A stretch of DNA of 64,000 nt from Hyphomicrobiales bacterium (lineage in GTDB: Bacteria > Pseudomonadota > Alphaproteobacteria > Rhizobiales > Xanthobacteraceae): positions 45,630 to 109,629 of the forward strand of contig JAFKKG010000036.1 of NCBI GenBank assembly GCA_017305715.1. The letters run 5' to 3'. The notes beneath the pieces were generated by a model. It did no database searches and was not told the origin of the DNA. It saw only the letters and a program-made list of their open reading frames with translations. The number at the start of each line of letters is the position of its first letter. Within the stretch, counting starts at the first letter, position 1. Below are positions 41,647-48,982 of the stretch, piece by piece. The position numbers and the translations under genes are program-made.

Positions 41647-42471
41647 ATGCCTGCCCATGAACGCGAACCCGCGCGCGCCCTCAGCGACGCGCAGATACGG
41701 CAATTTATCGAAGACGGATTTGTGCGGCTCGACCGCGCCTTTGCGAAGGAACTGGCCGACCAGGGTCGCGAGATCATGTGGCGCGACCTGCCATGCGATC
41801 GCGATGATCCTGCGACGTGGACGCGCCCGGTGATCCGGCTTGGTTATTATGGCGACGAGCCGTTCAGACGCGCGGTCAACAGTTCCATGCTCCATGCGGC
41901 GTTCGACCAGTTGGTCGGAGCGGGGCGCTGGCGGCCGCGTCCCAATCTGGGCACCTTCCCGGTGCGCTTTCCGCATCCGGACGATCCCGGGGACGCCGGC
42001 TGGCACATCGATGTCAGCTTTCCCGGCCCGTCCAGCGATCCGGGCGAGCGTCAGGATTTTTCGTCGTGGCGCGCCAATGTCACCTCGCGCGACCGGGCGC
42101 TATTGATGCTGTTTCTGTTCTCGGATGTCGGCGAACATGACGCGCCCACGCGTATCAAGATCGGCTCGCATCGGGACATCGCGCGGGTTCTGGAACCGGC
42201 GGGCGAGGTAGGGGTATCTCACGCCGCCGTTGGCCAGGCGGGAGTGGCGCTGGACCGGCCGGAGGCGCTGGCCACCGGCGAGGCGGGGACGGTCTATCTC
42301 TGCCATCCCTTCCTGGTGCACGCGGCGCAGATGCATCAGGGGACGCAGCCGCGCTTCATGGCGCAGCCGCCGCTGCATCCGGCCGAACCGTTCAGGCTCG
42401 AGCGGGAGGACGGCAATTACTCGCCGGTGGAAATCGCCATCCGGCTGGCTTTGAGGGAAAAGCGCGGTTGA
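41647..42471 (+). CDS. Phytanoyl-CoA dioxygenase (PhyH) family protein
   Basis: The 274-residue protein is a Fe(II)/2-oxoglutarate dioxygenase of the PhyH group. The iron ligands are His-x-Asp in AGWHIDVSFPGPS and a distal His in FLVHAAQMHQGTQPRFM with the 2-oxoglutarate-binding Arg after it. The N-terminal helical region DAQIRQFIEDGFVRLDRAF is typical of PhyH. Members hydroxylate acyl-CoAs, ectoine, phosphonates or secondary metabolites; here there is no context to choose a substrate. It is convergent with the MFS gene at 42503. Confidence 0.85.
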   Translation: MPAHEREPARALSDAQIRQFIEDGFVRLDRAFAKELADQGREIMWRDLPCDRDDPATWTRPVIRLGYYGDEPFRRAVNSSMLHAAFDQLVGAGRWRPRPNLGTFPVRFPHPDDPGDAGWHIDVSFPGPSSDPGERQDFSSWRANVTSRDRALLMLFLFSDVGEHDAPTRIKIGSHRDIARVLEPAGEVGVSHAAVGQAGVALDRPEALATGEAGTVYLCHPFLVHAAQMHQGTQPRFMAQPPLHPAEPFRLEREDGNYSPVEIAIRLALREKRG

Positions 42472-42502
42472 GCGTGCAGCCGCCCGGACCGGCGGCGCAA
42501 CC

Positions 42503-43753
42503 TCAGTACGCCCGCAGCGCGGGTCCGTCGCCGACCATGTCCGGCTGCCGGGCCAGCGAAACCGCCGGTGACATCAGGATCACCAGTGCCTGCGCGGCGA
42601 AGATCGCGGCGGCAAGGTACAAACACGCTTCCGCGCTGTAGAGGCCGCCGACGATGGCGCCGAGCGCCGAGCCGAGCGGACGCGCGCCATAGCTCGTGAT
42701 GTTGATGGCGGAGACGCGTCCGAGCAGCGACGGCGGCGTCACCGACTGGCGCAGCGTGGTGGTCGAGATCACCCACAGGATCGGGCCGACGCCGAGCAGG
42801 AAGAAGCTCAGGCCCGCGAGCCAGGGTGAGGCCATGAAGGTGGTCAGCGCCATGACCATGGCCGCGGCGAAACCGGTCACGGGGCCGAGCGCGATGACGG
42901 TGCCGAAGGGCAGCCGGCGCATCACCCGCGTCGCTGCGAGCGCACCGACCACCATCCCGACGCCATACATCGCCAGCGTCGTGCCGATGCCGGCTGCCGA
43001 AAGGCCGAAGCGGCGCACCGCGTAAGGCACGAACACCGACAGGATGACGAAAAAGGCCGCGCCAAAGACGAATTGCGTGATGAACACCGGCCGCAGCAGC
43101 GGATGATGCAGCACGAAAGCGGCGCCTTCCTTGATGTCCTGCAGCGGATGCCGCCGCGGCGCGGGGGCGCGGGCCGGCTCATAGATGCCCGACAGCAGCA
43201 CCACCGCGATCACGGAAAGCGCCGCGGCGAATCCAAAGGCGGGCGCTGCACCGACCCATCCGACCAGCACGCCGCCGAGCGCGGGGCCGCTGGCAAACGC
43301 AACGGTGCGCGCGAGCTCGATCCGCGCATTCGCCGCCGGCAGTTGTTGCGGATTCACCAGCGAGGGCACCAGCGCTGGCGCCGCGACGCTGTAGGCGACC
43401 GTGCCGCAGACCGCAATGAAGCCGAGCAAGGCCAGCAGCGGCAGCGTCATCCATCCCTGCCAGATCAGCAGCAGGATGGCCGCCAGTGCCACCGCCCGCA
43501 GCGCTTCGGAGCCCGCCATCAGCCAGCGCCGCGAGATGCGGTCGGCGAGCAGGCCCGCCGGAATCGCAAACAGGATGAAGGGCAGCGTCAGCGCGGTCTG
43601 TAGCAGACCGGTCTGGCCTTCGCCGACGCCGAGCAGCAGCACCGCGACGATCGGGGCGGCGGCCAGCGCGATCTGCTCGGCCGATTGCGCGGCGAGGTTG
43701 GACCAGGCGAGGCGGTTGAAGGTCGGCGGCAGCGTCGTGTCGGCGGCGGGCAT
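42503..43753 (-). CDS. MFS transporter (enterobactin-exporter-like group)
   Basis: The 416-residue carrier resembles the EntS/MFS_3 branch: FNRLAWSNLAAQSAEQIALAAAPIVAVLLLGVGEGQTGLLQTALTLPFILFAIPAGLLADRISRRWLM gives helices 1-2 and motif A. The second half includes LLGRVSAINITSYGARPLGSALGAIVGGL, the hallmark of that branch. The exported substrate is unknown. It ends convergently with the PhyH gene and is separated from the flotillin operon by a terminator. Confidence 0.88.
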   Translation of the reverse strand: MPAADTTLPPTFNRLAWSNLAAQSAEQIALAAAPIVAVLLLGVGEGQTGLLQTALTLPFILFAIPAGLLADRISRRWLMAGSEALRAVALAAILLLIWQGWMTLPLLALLGFIAVCGTVAYSVAAPALVPSLVNPQQLPAANARIELARTVAFASGPALGGVLVGWVGAAPAFGFAAALSVIAVVLLSGIYEPARAPAPRRHPLQDIKEGAAFVLHHPLLRPVFITQFVFGAAFFVILSVFVPYAVRRFGLSAAGIGTTLAMYGVGMVVGALAATRVMRRLPFGTVIALGPVTGFAAAMVMALTTFMASPWLAGLSFFLLGVGPILWVISTTTLRQSVTPPSLLGRVSAINITSYGARPLGSALGAIVGGLYSAEACLYLAAAIFAAQALVILMSPAVSLARQPDMVGDGPALRAY

Positions 43754-43831
43754 GATTTGATTCCCTGAGCATTCGTTTCGCCGTCATTGTCTGACCGCAG
43801 CACGATCGAACCCACCCGTTTCCCGACAAGC

Positions 43832-43866
43832 AAAAAGCCCGCCGCGTGGAACCGCGGCGGGCTTCT
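43832..43866 (-). terminator. Rho-independent terminator of the flotillin operon
   Basis: GCCCGCCGCG (43837-43846) pairs with CGCGGCGGGC (43853-43862) around TGGAAC. On the reverse strand the stem is followed by TTTTTG, so it terminates the operon that ends at 43892. On the forward strand a T-containing tail also follows, but no forward gene precedes it. Confidence 0.9.
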
Positions 43867-43891
43867 TTCAATTTGCAACTTGAACGGCGGA

Positions 43892-45658
43892 TTACGACTT
43901 CGGTCCGAGCGTCGCTTTCCCCGTGCCCGAGATGGTGTTGGGCGGCGCATCGGCAGGTGCGGCCGGCGCCGCAGGCGCCTCGGACGGATGGGCGAGCTTC
44001 TGGGCCGCCAGCGCATTGGTGAGGCTGGTCAGCGCATCCGGTCCGGCTGCAAAACCGGCCTCGGTGAGGATCTTGTCGATGATCGGCTTGAACGCCGAGA
44101 CCGACAGCAACTGGCTTGCAAGCCCGTCGCCCAGACCGAGATTGCCGCCGCCGGCTCCAGCTCCGCCGCCGATGCCGCCACCGCCGCGGCCGAGCAGGCT
44201 GCCGGTATCGAAGATCCGGATGTCCGAAATCTTCTCGATCGGCTTGACCGCTTCGGCCAGCGCGCTCGGGATGATGTTGAGGCGGGCGAGGTTGAGGTCG
44301 TATTCGATGATCTCAGAGCCGAGCTTGTTGCGGGCCTCGGCCTTGAGGGCTGCGACCTCGGCCTCGGCCTCGCCGAGCGCCTTGACGCCGGTCGCGCGCG
44401 TCGTCGCGGCGGCGGCATCGGCCCGGGCGAGCACGTTGATCGCTTCGGCCTTGTTGGCGGCGGCCTGCCGTTCGGCCTCCGCCATCACGGTGATCGGCAT
44501 CGCGTCGGTTTCGGCGACCTTGCGCGCCGCGATCACGTTGATGATCTTGTCGCGCTCGGCGATTTCGGTGGCCCGCGCCGTCGTGACCTTTTCCTCGGCC
44601 GCAATCGCCAGCGCGCGCGCCGTCTCGGCGATGGTCTGCGCTTCGGATTGTTCCTTGTTCTTGTTGGCGACGACGATCGCGGCTTCCTGCGCCACGACCT
44701 GGAGATCGCGGTCCATCTCGGTGGTGCGGCGCTTGACCGCCAGATCGGCCTCGATCTTGCGGGTGTCGCGCAACTGGTTGGCTTCGGTCTGCTTGTTGGC
44801 GACCGCCAGTTCCTGCTGGATGCGGTACTCGGCTTCGTTCTGCAACGCGGTCTGTTCGACCTGCGCGGTCTGCGCGCGCATCGCGGCGGTCTTGTTGGCG
44901 ATGTCGCGCTGCTGCGCCAGTTCCGCCTCGCGCTTGGTGGCCTCGATCGTCAGCGTGGTCTGGCGCGCGACGAGGTCCTGCTGGGCGATGTTGACCTCCG
45001 TGGTGCGGACGATCTGGTTGCGCTCCTGCTCGCGCTCCCTGGTGATCTTGGTCAGCGTCGTGAGGCCGTGGGCGTCGAAGAAATTGCTCGGATTGAAATG
45101 CTTGATGTCGCTCTGGTCGAGCCGCGTCAGCGACACCGATTCGAGTTCGAGGCCGTTGTTCTGGATGTCGGCGCCGACCGCGTCCTGCACCGCCTTGACG
45201 AAGGTGGCGCGCTGTTCCTGCAACTCCTCGAGATTCATGGTGGCCGCGACCGAGCGCAGGCCATCGACGAATTTGGCTTCGACCAGTTCGCGCAATTCGG
45301 CGGCGTCATTGGTGCGGTTGCCGAGCGTTTGCGCCGCCAGCGCGATCGACGATGCATCGGGTTTGACGCGCAGGTAGAATTCGGCGCCGATGTCGACGCG
45401 CATGCGGTCCTTGGTGATCAGCGAATCCGGGCCGCCGCGGGCGACTTCCAGCCGCAGCGTCTTCAAATTGACCGCGGCGGTGGAATGGAAGACCGGCAGC
45501 ACCAGCGAGCCGCCGTCGAGCACGACCTTCTGGCCGCCGAGGCCGGTGCGGACATAGGCTTCATCGCGCGTCGAGCGCCGGTAGAGCCGGGCGAACAACA
45601 GGCCCAAGACAAAAACGACGGCGACGCCAATGGCAACGGGTACAGCAAGTTCCCACAT
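43892..45658 (-). CDS. yqiK: Flotillin-like SPFH protein (YqiK type)
   Basis: The 588-residue protein has one N-terminal membrane helix (VPVAIGVAVVFVLGLLFARLY), an SPFH/Band7 domain at about residues 30-210 (VRTGLGGQKVVLDGGSLVLPVFH, LESVSLTRLDQSDIKHFNPSNFFDAHGL), and a long Ala/Glu/Gln-rich coiled coil (about 210-470). A Gly-rich linker and a short C-terminal helix follow. Flotillins scaffold membrane microdomains. It is the last gene of a three-gene operon with a YqiJ-like and a PspA-like gene, as with E. coli yqiJ-yqiK. Its start is three bases after the yqiJ stop. Confidence 0.93.
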   Translation of the reverse strand: MWELAVPVAIGVAVVFVLGLLFARLYRRSTRDEAYVRTGLGGQKVVLDGGSLVLPVFHSTAAVNLKTLRLEVARGGPDSLITKDRMRVDIGAEFYLRVKPDASSIALAAQTLGNRTNDAAELRELVEAKFVDGLRSVAATMNLEELQEQRATFVKAVQDAVGADIQNNGLELESVSLTRLDQSDIKHFNPSNFFDAHGLTTLTKITREREQERNQIVRTTEVNIAQQDLVARQTTLTIEATKREAELAQQRDIANKTAAMRAQTAQVEQTALQNEAEYRIQQELAVANKQTEANQLRDTRKIEADLAVKRRTTEMDRDLQVVAQEAAIVVANKNKEQSEAQTIAETARALAIAAEEKVTTARATEIAERDKIINVIAARKVAETDAMPITVMAEAERQAAANKAEAINVLARADAAAATTRATGVKALGEAEAEVAALKAEARNKLGSEIIEYDLNLARLNIIPSALAEAVKPIEKISDIRIFDTGSLLGRGGGGIGGGAGAGGGNLGLGDGLASQLLSVSAFKPIIDKILTEAGFAAGPDALTSLTNALAAQKLAHPSEAPAAPAAPADAPPNTISGTGKATLGPKS

Positions 45659-45661
45659 ATT

Positions 45662-46324
45662 TTATGCCCTGTTTGATGATTGTATTGGTGCAATGAGATC
45701 GGCGGGTGCGGAAATGGCGATGAAGCTCTTGGCGTCGCGGTCGACCAGCAACACGCTGGCGCCGACCGGGAGCGGCGTTGAATCGGCGCTGGCGCGCGCG
45801 GTAAGTGTATGCCAGTTGCCGAAGACATCCTTGAGACGGACCTTGCCGGGCAATCCCTGGTCCAGCGGCCCGACCGCGACCTGCGCGACCTTGCCGACGA
45901 AATCGGCATCCGAGACCGCATAGGTCTCGTCGCGCGGGATGATGCGGGCGAGGCCACGGCTGGTGCTCCTGATCACGGGGACGCTGCCGACAGCCGCCAC
46001 CAGCGATGCGATCGCGACCGGCACGGTGGTGCCGAGGGTGTGTGCGACGCCCTGCAGCAAAAATCCTTCGATCGAGAAGACGCCGAGCGCCAGGATGATC
46101 AGTATCAGCAGGGGCAGGCGCCCGGCATTGATCCAGAGAAACAGGCCATCCAGTCCATGATGGCCGCCGCTGTCGGCCGAAGCATCGTGGCCGAACAGGT
46201 CGCTGAGCGAAAAACCGATGACGGTCGTCAGAAATTCGATGCCGCCGAGGACGAGCATGATGGCGGCCGCAACCGCGAACGGCCGCACGTCGGGGGCGAG
46301 CAGAATGTCGCCGATGGCACTCAT
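45662..46324 (-). CDS. yqiJ: YqiJ-like inner-membrane protein with OB-fold (NfeD-like)
   Basis: The 220-residue protein has about three membrane helices (PFAVAAAIMLVLGGIEFLTTVIG, LPLLILIILALGVFSIEGFLL, and TTVPVAIASLVAAVGSVPVI) and a C-terminal soluble beta-barrel of OB/NfeD type (DFVGKVAQVAVGPLDQGLPGKVRLKDVFGNWHTLTARA). YqiJ/NfeD proteins pair with flotillins of the YqiK type. Its ATG overlaps the stop of the PspA-like gene by four bases and its stop lies three bases before the flotillin start, so translation is coupled. Confidence 0.9.
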   Translation of the reverse strand: MSAIGDILLAPDVRPFAVAAAIMLVLGGIEFLTTVIGFSLSDLFGHDASADSGGHHGLDGLFLWINAGRLPLLILIILALGVFSIEGFLLQGVAHTLGTTVPVAIASLVAAVGSVPVIRSTSRGLARIIPRDETYAVSDADFVGKVAQVAVGPLDQGLPGKVRLKDVFGNWHTLTARASADSTPLPVGASVLLVDRDAKSFIAISAPADLIAPIQSSNRA

Positions 46325-46968
46325 TGCTGCGACTTGATCCTTTCTAGCCTTGCCGCGATTTCCTTTTCGCGGTGCAGGCGGTCGAGTTCATCCAGTTCCT
46401 TGGCTCCGAGCACGCTGGAAGCGGGAACGCCGGTCACCCGCGCGATCGCCGCCATGGCCCGGTCGGCACTTACCGTGTTAGTCGCCGAAGGGCCCCGGTT
46501 GGTTTCGGTTAACGGATGCTGCACCAGGCTCGCCTCGAGATCGGCGAGCCGCGCTTCCGCTTCGCGTCGCGCTCCAAGCATCGCCTGCAAGGCCTTGGTC
46601 TGCTCATCGATTTCGAGTTCGATGAAGTCCATCGCGCGCTCCAGCGCAATGCCCTGGGATTCCAGATCAATTTGCCGTGCGACGCCGGCGCGCGCGAGAT
46701 CCTCGCGGTTTTCCGCCAGGGCGAAGCGGATCTTTTCCGTTAGATCGGCGGTCTCGGCGTCGAGTTCGTCGCGCCGCCGCTTGAGGCGGAATTCCTCGGC
46801 GCGCGATTTGCCGAGCGCGTAACGCGCTTCGTCGGCGCCGGCATCGATTTCGCGGATCGCCTGCTTGACCAGGGCGACCTTGTTCAGGTTCTCGGCGTTG
46901 TCCATGGTCTGGCTGGCGATGGCGGCGAGCAGCCGCCCCATTCGTGCAAGGATGCCTTCGTGCAGCAT
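46321..46968 (-). CDS. Alternative short form: PspA/IM30-like coiled-coil protein from internal start
   Basis: Starting at ATG 46968, 215 residues are encoded. The start has an excellent Shine-Dalgarno, GGAGGAG, seven bases upstream, the best in the operon. PspA/IM30 proteins bind and stabilise the inner membrane under envelope stress and oligomerise through long helical hairpins; the predicted coiled coil here covers roughly the first 150 residues. Heptad-like Leu/Ala repeats with RRRDELDAETADLTEKIRFAL and EARLADLEASLVQHP are visible. A genome annotator might report only this form, with the upstream frame as a separate or absent gene. Confidence 0.7.
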   Translation of the reverse strand: MLHEGILARMGRLLAAIASQTMDNAENLNKVALVKQAIREIDAGADEARYALGKSRAEEFRLKRRRDELDAETADLTEKIRFALAENREDLARAGVARQIDLESQGIALERAMDFIELEIDEQTKALQAMLGARREAEARLADLEASLVQHPLTETNRGPSATNTVSADRAMAAIARVTGVPASSVLGAKELDELDRLHREKEIAARLERIKSQQ

Positions 46969-47451
46969 GGTCTTCTCCTCCGGCGGTGTTGATTTCGATT
47001 TGACGGCGATGTGGACTTCGTAAGTGCGGCCGTCCGAGACCAAATGAGCCGGGAAGGGACTGTCCCACCCGGCAACGTAGCCCGGCACTTCGAACGGCAC
47101 CAAGACGCGTCCCCTGACAGTGCTGATCGTCAGTGAAGTCGGTCCCTTGATCGCGAATAATTTGTCGTCGAGCGGAATCCGCCGCGGCAGGATTCCCGCG
47201 ACGTAGCCGGCGCGGTCGCGCAAGCCCAGCGTCACCAGGCGCGCGGGCAAATCGGTTTCGCGGCGGATCGTCTCGTAGGCCTGGGCATGCAGCGAGACCA
47301 GATTAGCGCCGACGGGCGCGACTTCCGAAAGGATCGCCATCATGCGGTCGTAGGCGGCAAACGTCGCCTCGATCGCCGCAACGCCCGCTTCATCGGGGGT
47401 GAGGGCGTAGCGCAGGGTCGCGGTAGGCGTCTCGACGGGCAATTTGACCAT
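46321..47451 (-). CDS. TnpB-N-like domain fused in frame to a PspA/IM30-like protein
   Basis: The frame encodes 376 residues. Residues 1-160 resemble the N-terminal part of IS605-type TnpB/OrfB proteins: TLRYALTPDEAGVAAIEATF (residues 12-31), LHAQAYETIRRETDLPARL, the box DDKLFAIKGPTSLTISTVRGRVLVPF (95-120) and AHLVSDGRTYEVHIAVK. Residues 162-376 are a PspA/IM30-like coiled coil (ILARMGRLLAAIASQTMDNA, ALVKQAIREIDAGADEARYALG). The RuvC nuclease and Zn-ribbon halves of TnpB are absent. A GGAGGAG Shine-Dalgarno (inside PPEEK) precedes ATG 46968, so a 215-residue PspA alone could also be made. It heads the operon with yqiJ and yqiK and is preceded by a palindrome. Confidence 0.75.
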   Translation of the reverse strand: MVKLPVETPTATLRYALTPDEAGVAAIEATFAAYDRMMAILSEVAPVGANLVSLHAQAYETIRRETDLPARLVTLGLRDRAGYVAGILPRRIPLDDKLFAIKGPTSLTISTVRGRVLVPFEVPGYVAGWDSPFPAHLVSDGRTYEVHIAVKSKSTPPEEKTMLHEGILARMGRLLAAIASQTMDNAENLNKVALVKQAIREIDAGADEARYALGKSRAEEFRLKRRRDELDAETADLTEKIRFALAENREDLARAGVARQIDLESQGIALERAMDFIELEIDEQTKALQAMLGARREAEARLADLEASLVQHPLTETNRGPSATNTVSADRAMAAIARVTGVPASSVLGAKELDELDRLHREKEIAARLERIKSQQ

Positions 47452-47461
47452 GCCACTAACT

Positions 47462-47484
47462 TAAAGTACTTCCTCAGTACTTTA
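47462..47484. promoter_or_regulatory. Palindrome TAAAGTACT-tcctc-AGTACTTTA upstream of the PspA-type gene
   Basis: Two 9-base perfectly complementary arms (47462-47470, 47476-47484) flank a 5-base spacer, just 11 bases before the ATG at 47451 (reverse strand). It is a probable operator for a dimeric repressor or activator of the TnpB-N/PspA-yqiJ-yqiK operon. No regulator gene is in the vicinity. The spacer on the reverse strand reads GAGGA and could also double as a ribosome binding site within a hairpin. Confidence 0.75.
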
Positions 47485-47523
47485 CAAGCGGGGCCATCGG
47501 TATCATTTTCGTGATGGCTAGAT

Positions 47524-47546
47524 GCAGTTGCAAATGAGTTGCAATA
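47524..47546 (+). promoter_or_regulatory. TTGCAA-n5-TTGCAA box upstream of mntH
   Basis: Two copies of the self-complementary hexamer TTGCAA (47528-47533 and 47539-47544) are separated by ATGAG; GCAG precedes them. It lies 29 bases before the mntH start. In B. japonicum, mntH is controlled by manganese through a Fur-family (Mur) protein that binds short repeats in the promoter. This box fits that role but was identified only by eye. Confidence 0.6.
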
Positions 47547-47573
47547 AATATCGAGATCGGCCATCGTGTTGAA

Positions 47574-48965
47574 ATGGATGCGCGAACACCCCGTTTGGGG
47601 CCCGAGACACTGCCCGAGACCTTGCAAGACACTCCCGCCGGCTGGCGTGCTGACGCCGCCGCGAACGCGCAAGCCAGCCTTCCCGAAGTCAACGCGACGA
47701 TCTCGGTGCCGTCCCTGGGCGGCCATTGGATGCGCCGGCTGCTGGCGTTTCTCGGGCCCGGCTATCTGGTCTCGGTCGGCTATATGGACCCCGGCAATTG
47801 GGCGACCGATCTCGCCGGCGGTTCGAAGTTCGGCTACACGCTGCTGGCGGTGATCCTGCTGTCGAATTTGATGGCGATCCTGCTACAGGCGCTCGCCGCA
47901 CGGCTCGGCATCGCCACCGGCCGCGATCTCGCGCAGGCCTGCCGCGCCACCTATTCGCGCCCGGTCAATTTTGCGCTGTGGCTGATCTGCGAAGCGGCAA
48001 TCATCGCCTGCGACCTCGCGGAAGTGATCGGCACCGCGATCGCGCTGAAACTGTTGTTCGGCATTCCCCTGATCGGCGGCGCGCTGATCACGGCGCTCGA
48101 CGCCTTCCTGCTGCTGCTTCTGATGAACAAGGGCTTTCGTTTCCTCGAAGCCTTCGTGATTTCGCTGCTGATCGTGATCGCGGTCTGCTTTGCCATCCAG
48201 ATCTTTGCCGCCGCGCCCCCCGTGGCCGCGATGCTGCGCGGCTTCGTGCCGTCGACCGAGATCGTCACCAATCCGGAAATGCTCTACATCGCCATCGGCA
48301 TCATCGGCGCCACCGTGATGCCGCATAATCTCTATCTGCACTCCTCGATCGTGCAGACCCGCGCCTATGAGCGCACGGACGAAGGCCGCCGCGACGCCAT
48401 CAAATGGGCGACGACGGATTCCACCATCGCCTTGATGCTGGCGCTGTTCATCAACGCCGCGATCCTGATCGTCGCCGCCGCCACCTTCCATGCGACCGGC
48501 CGCACCGAGGTCGCCGAGATCGAGCAGGCGTATGAATTGCTGTCGCCGCTGCTCGGGCTCGGCATGGCCTCGACCCTGTTCGCCGTCGCATTGCTGGCGT
48601 CCGGACTCAACTCGACGGTGACGGCGACCCTGGCCGGCCAGATCGTGATGGAAGGCTTTTTGCACCTGCGCCTGCCGAACTGGGCGCGGCGTCTGATTAC
48701 CCGTGGCATCGCCATCGTTCCCGTCGTGATCGTCACGGCGCTCTACGGCGAGAAGGGGACGGCCAATCTGCTGGTGCTCAGCCAGGTGATCCTGTCGATG
48801 CAATTGCCGTTCGCGGTGATCCCGCTGGTGCGGTTCGTGTCCGACCGGCGCAAGATGGGCGACTTTGTGATTTCCCGCTCCGTCGCCGGGGTGGCATGGA
48901 TCGTCGCGGCCCTCATCGTGACGCTGAACGTCAAGCTTTTGTACGACACGTTGTTCGGCGGGTGA
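47574..48965 (+). CDS. mntH: Nramp-family divalent metal transporter (MntH)
   Basis: MntH imports Mn2+ (and Fe2+) with protons. The 463-residue protein has a ~45-residue hydrophilic N-terminus and 11 helices. The metal-binding motif DPGNW is at residues 72-76 (Asp72, Asn75), and [15 protein letters not shown] in helix 6 holds the conserved His and the Met of the binding site. In Bradyrhizobium this is the major Mn uptake system. It is divergent from the PspA-like operon. Confidence 0.95.
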   Translation: MDARTPRLGPETLPETLQDTPAGWRADAAANAQASLPEVNATISVPSLGGHWMRRLLAFLGPGYLVSVGYMDPGNWATDLAGGSKFGYTLLAVILLSNLMAILLQALAARLGIATGRDLAQACRATYSRPVNFALWLICEAAIIACDLAEVIGTAIALKLLFGIPLIGGALITALDAFLLLLLMNKGFRFLEAFVISLLIVIAVCFAIQIFAAAPPVAAMLRGFVPSTEIVTNPEMLYIAIGIIGATVMPHNLYLHSSIVQTRAYERTDEGRRDAIKWATTDSTIALMLALFINAAILIVAAATFHATGRTEVAEIEQAYELLSPLLGLGMASTLFAVALLASGLNSTVTATLAGQIVMEGFLHLRLPNWARRLITRGIAIVPVVIVTALYGEKGTANLLVLSQVILSMQLPFAVIPLVRFVSDRRKMGDFVISRSVAGVAWIVAALIVTLNVKLLYDTLFGG

Positions 48966-48982
48966 TTCGCCGAACGGCCGTA

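Noticed and set aside
44029-45377. Forward frames of several hundred codons antisense to the flotillin gene
   Set aside because: Ala/Ser/Arg-rich shadows of the coiled-coil gene.
46321-47451. The TnpB-like segment as a live IS605 transposon
   Set aside because: There is no RuvC/zinc-ribbon half, no TnpA and no left/right end hairpins; the frame runs straight into a PspA coiled coil.
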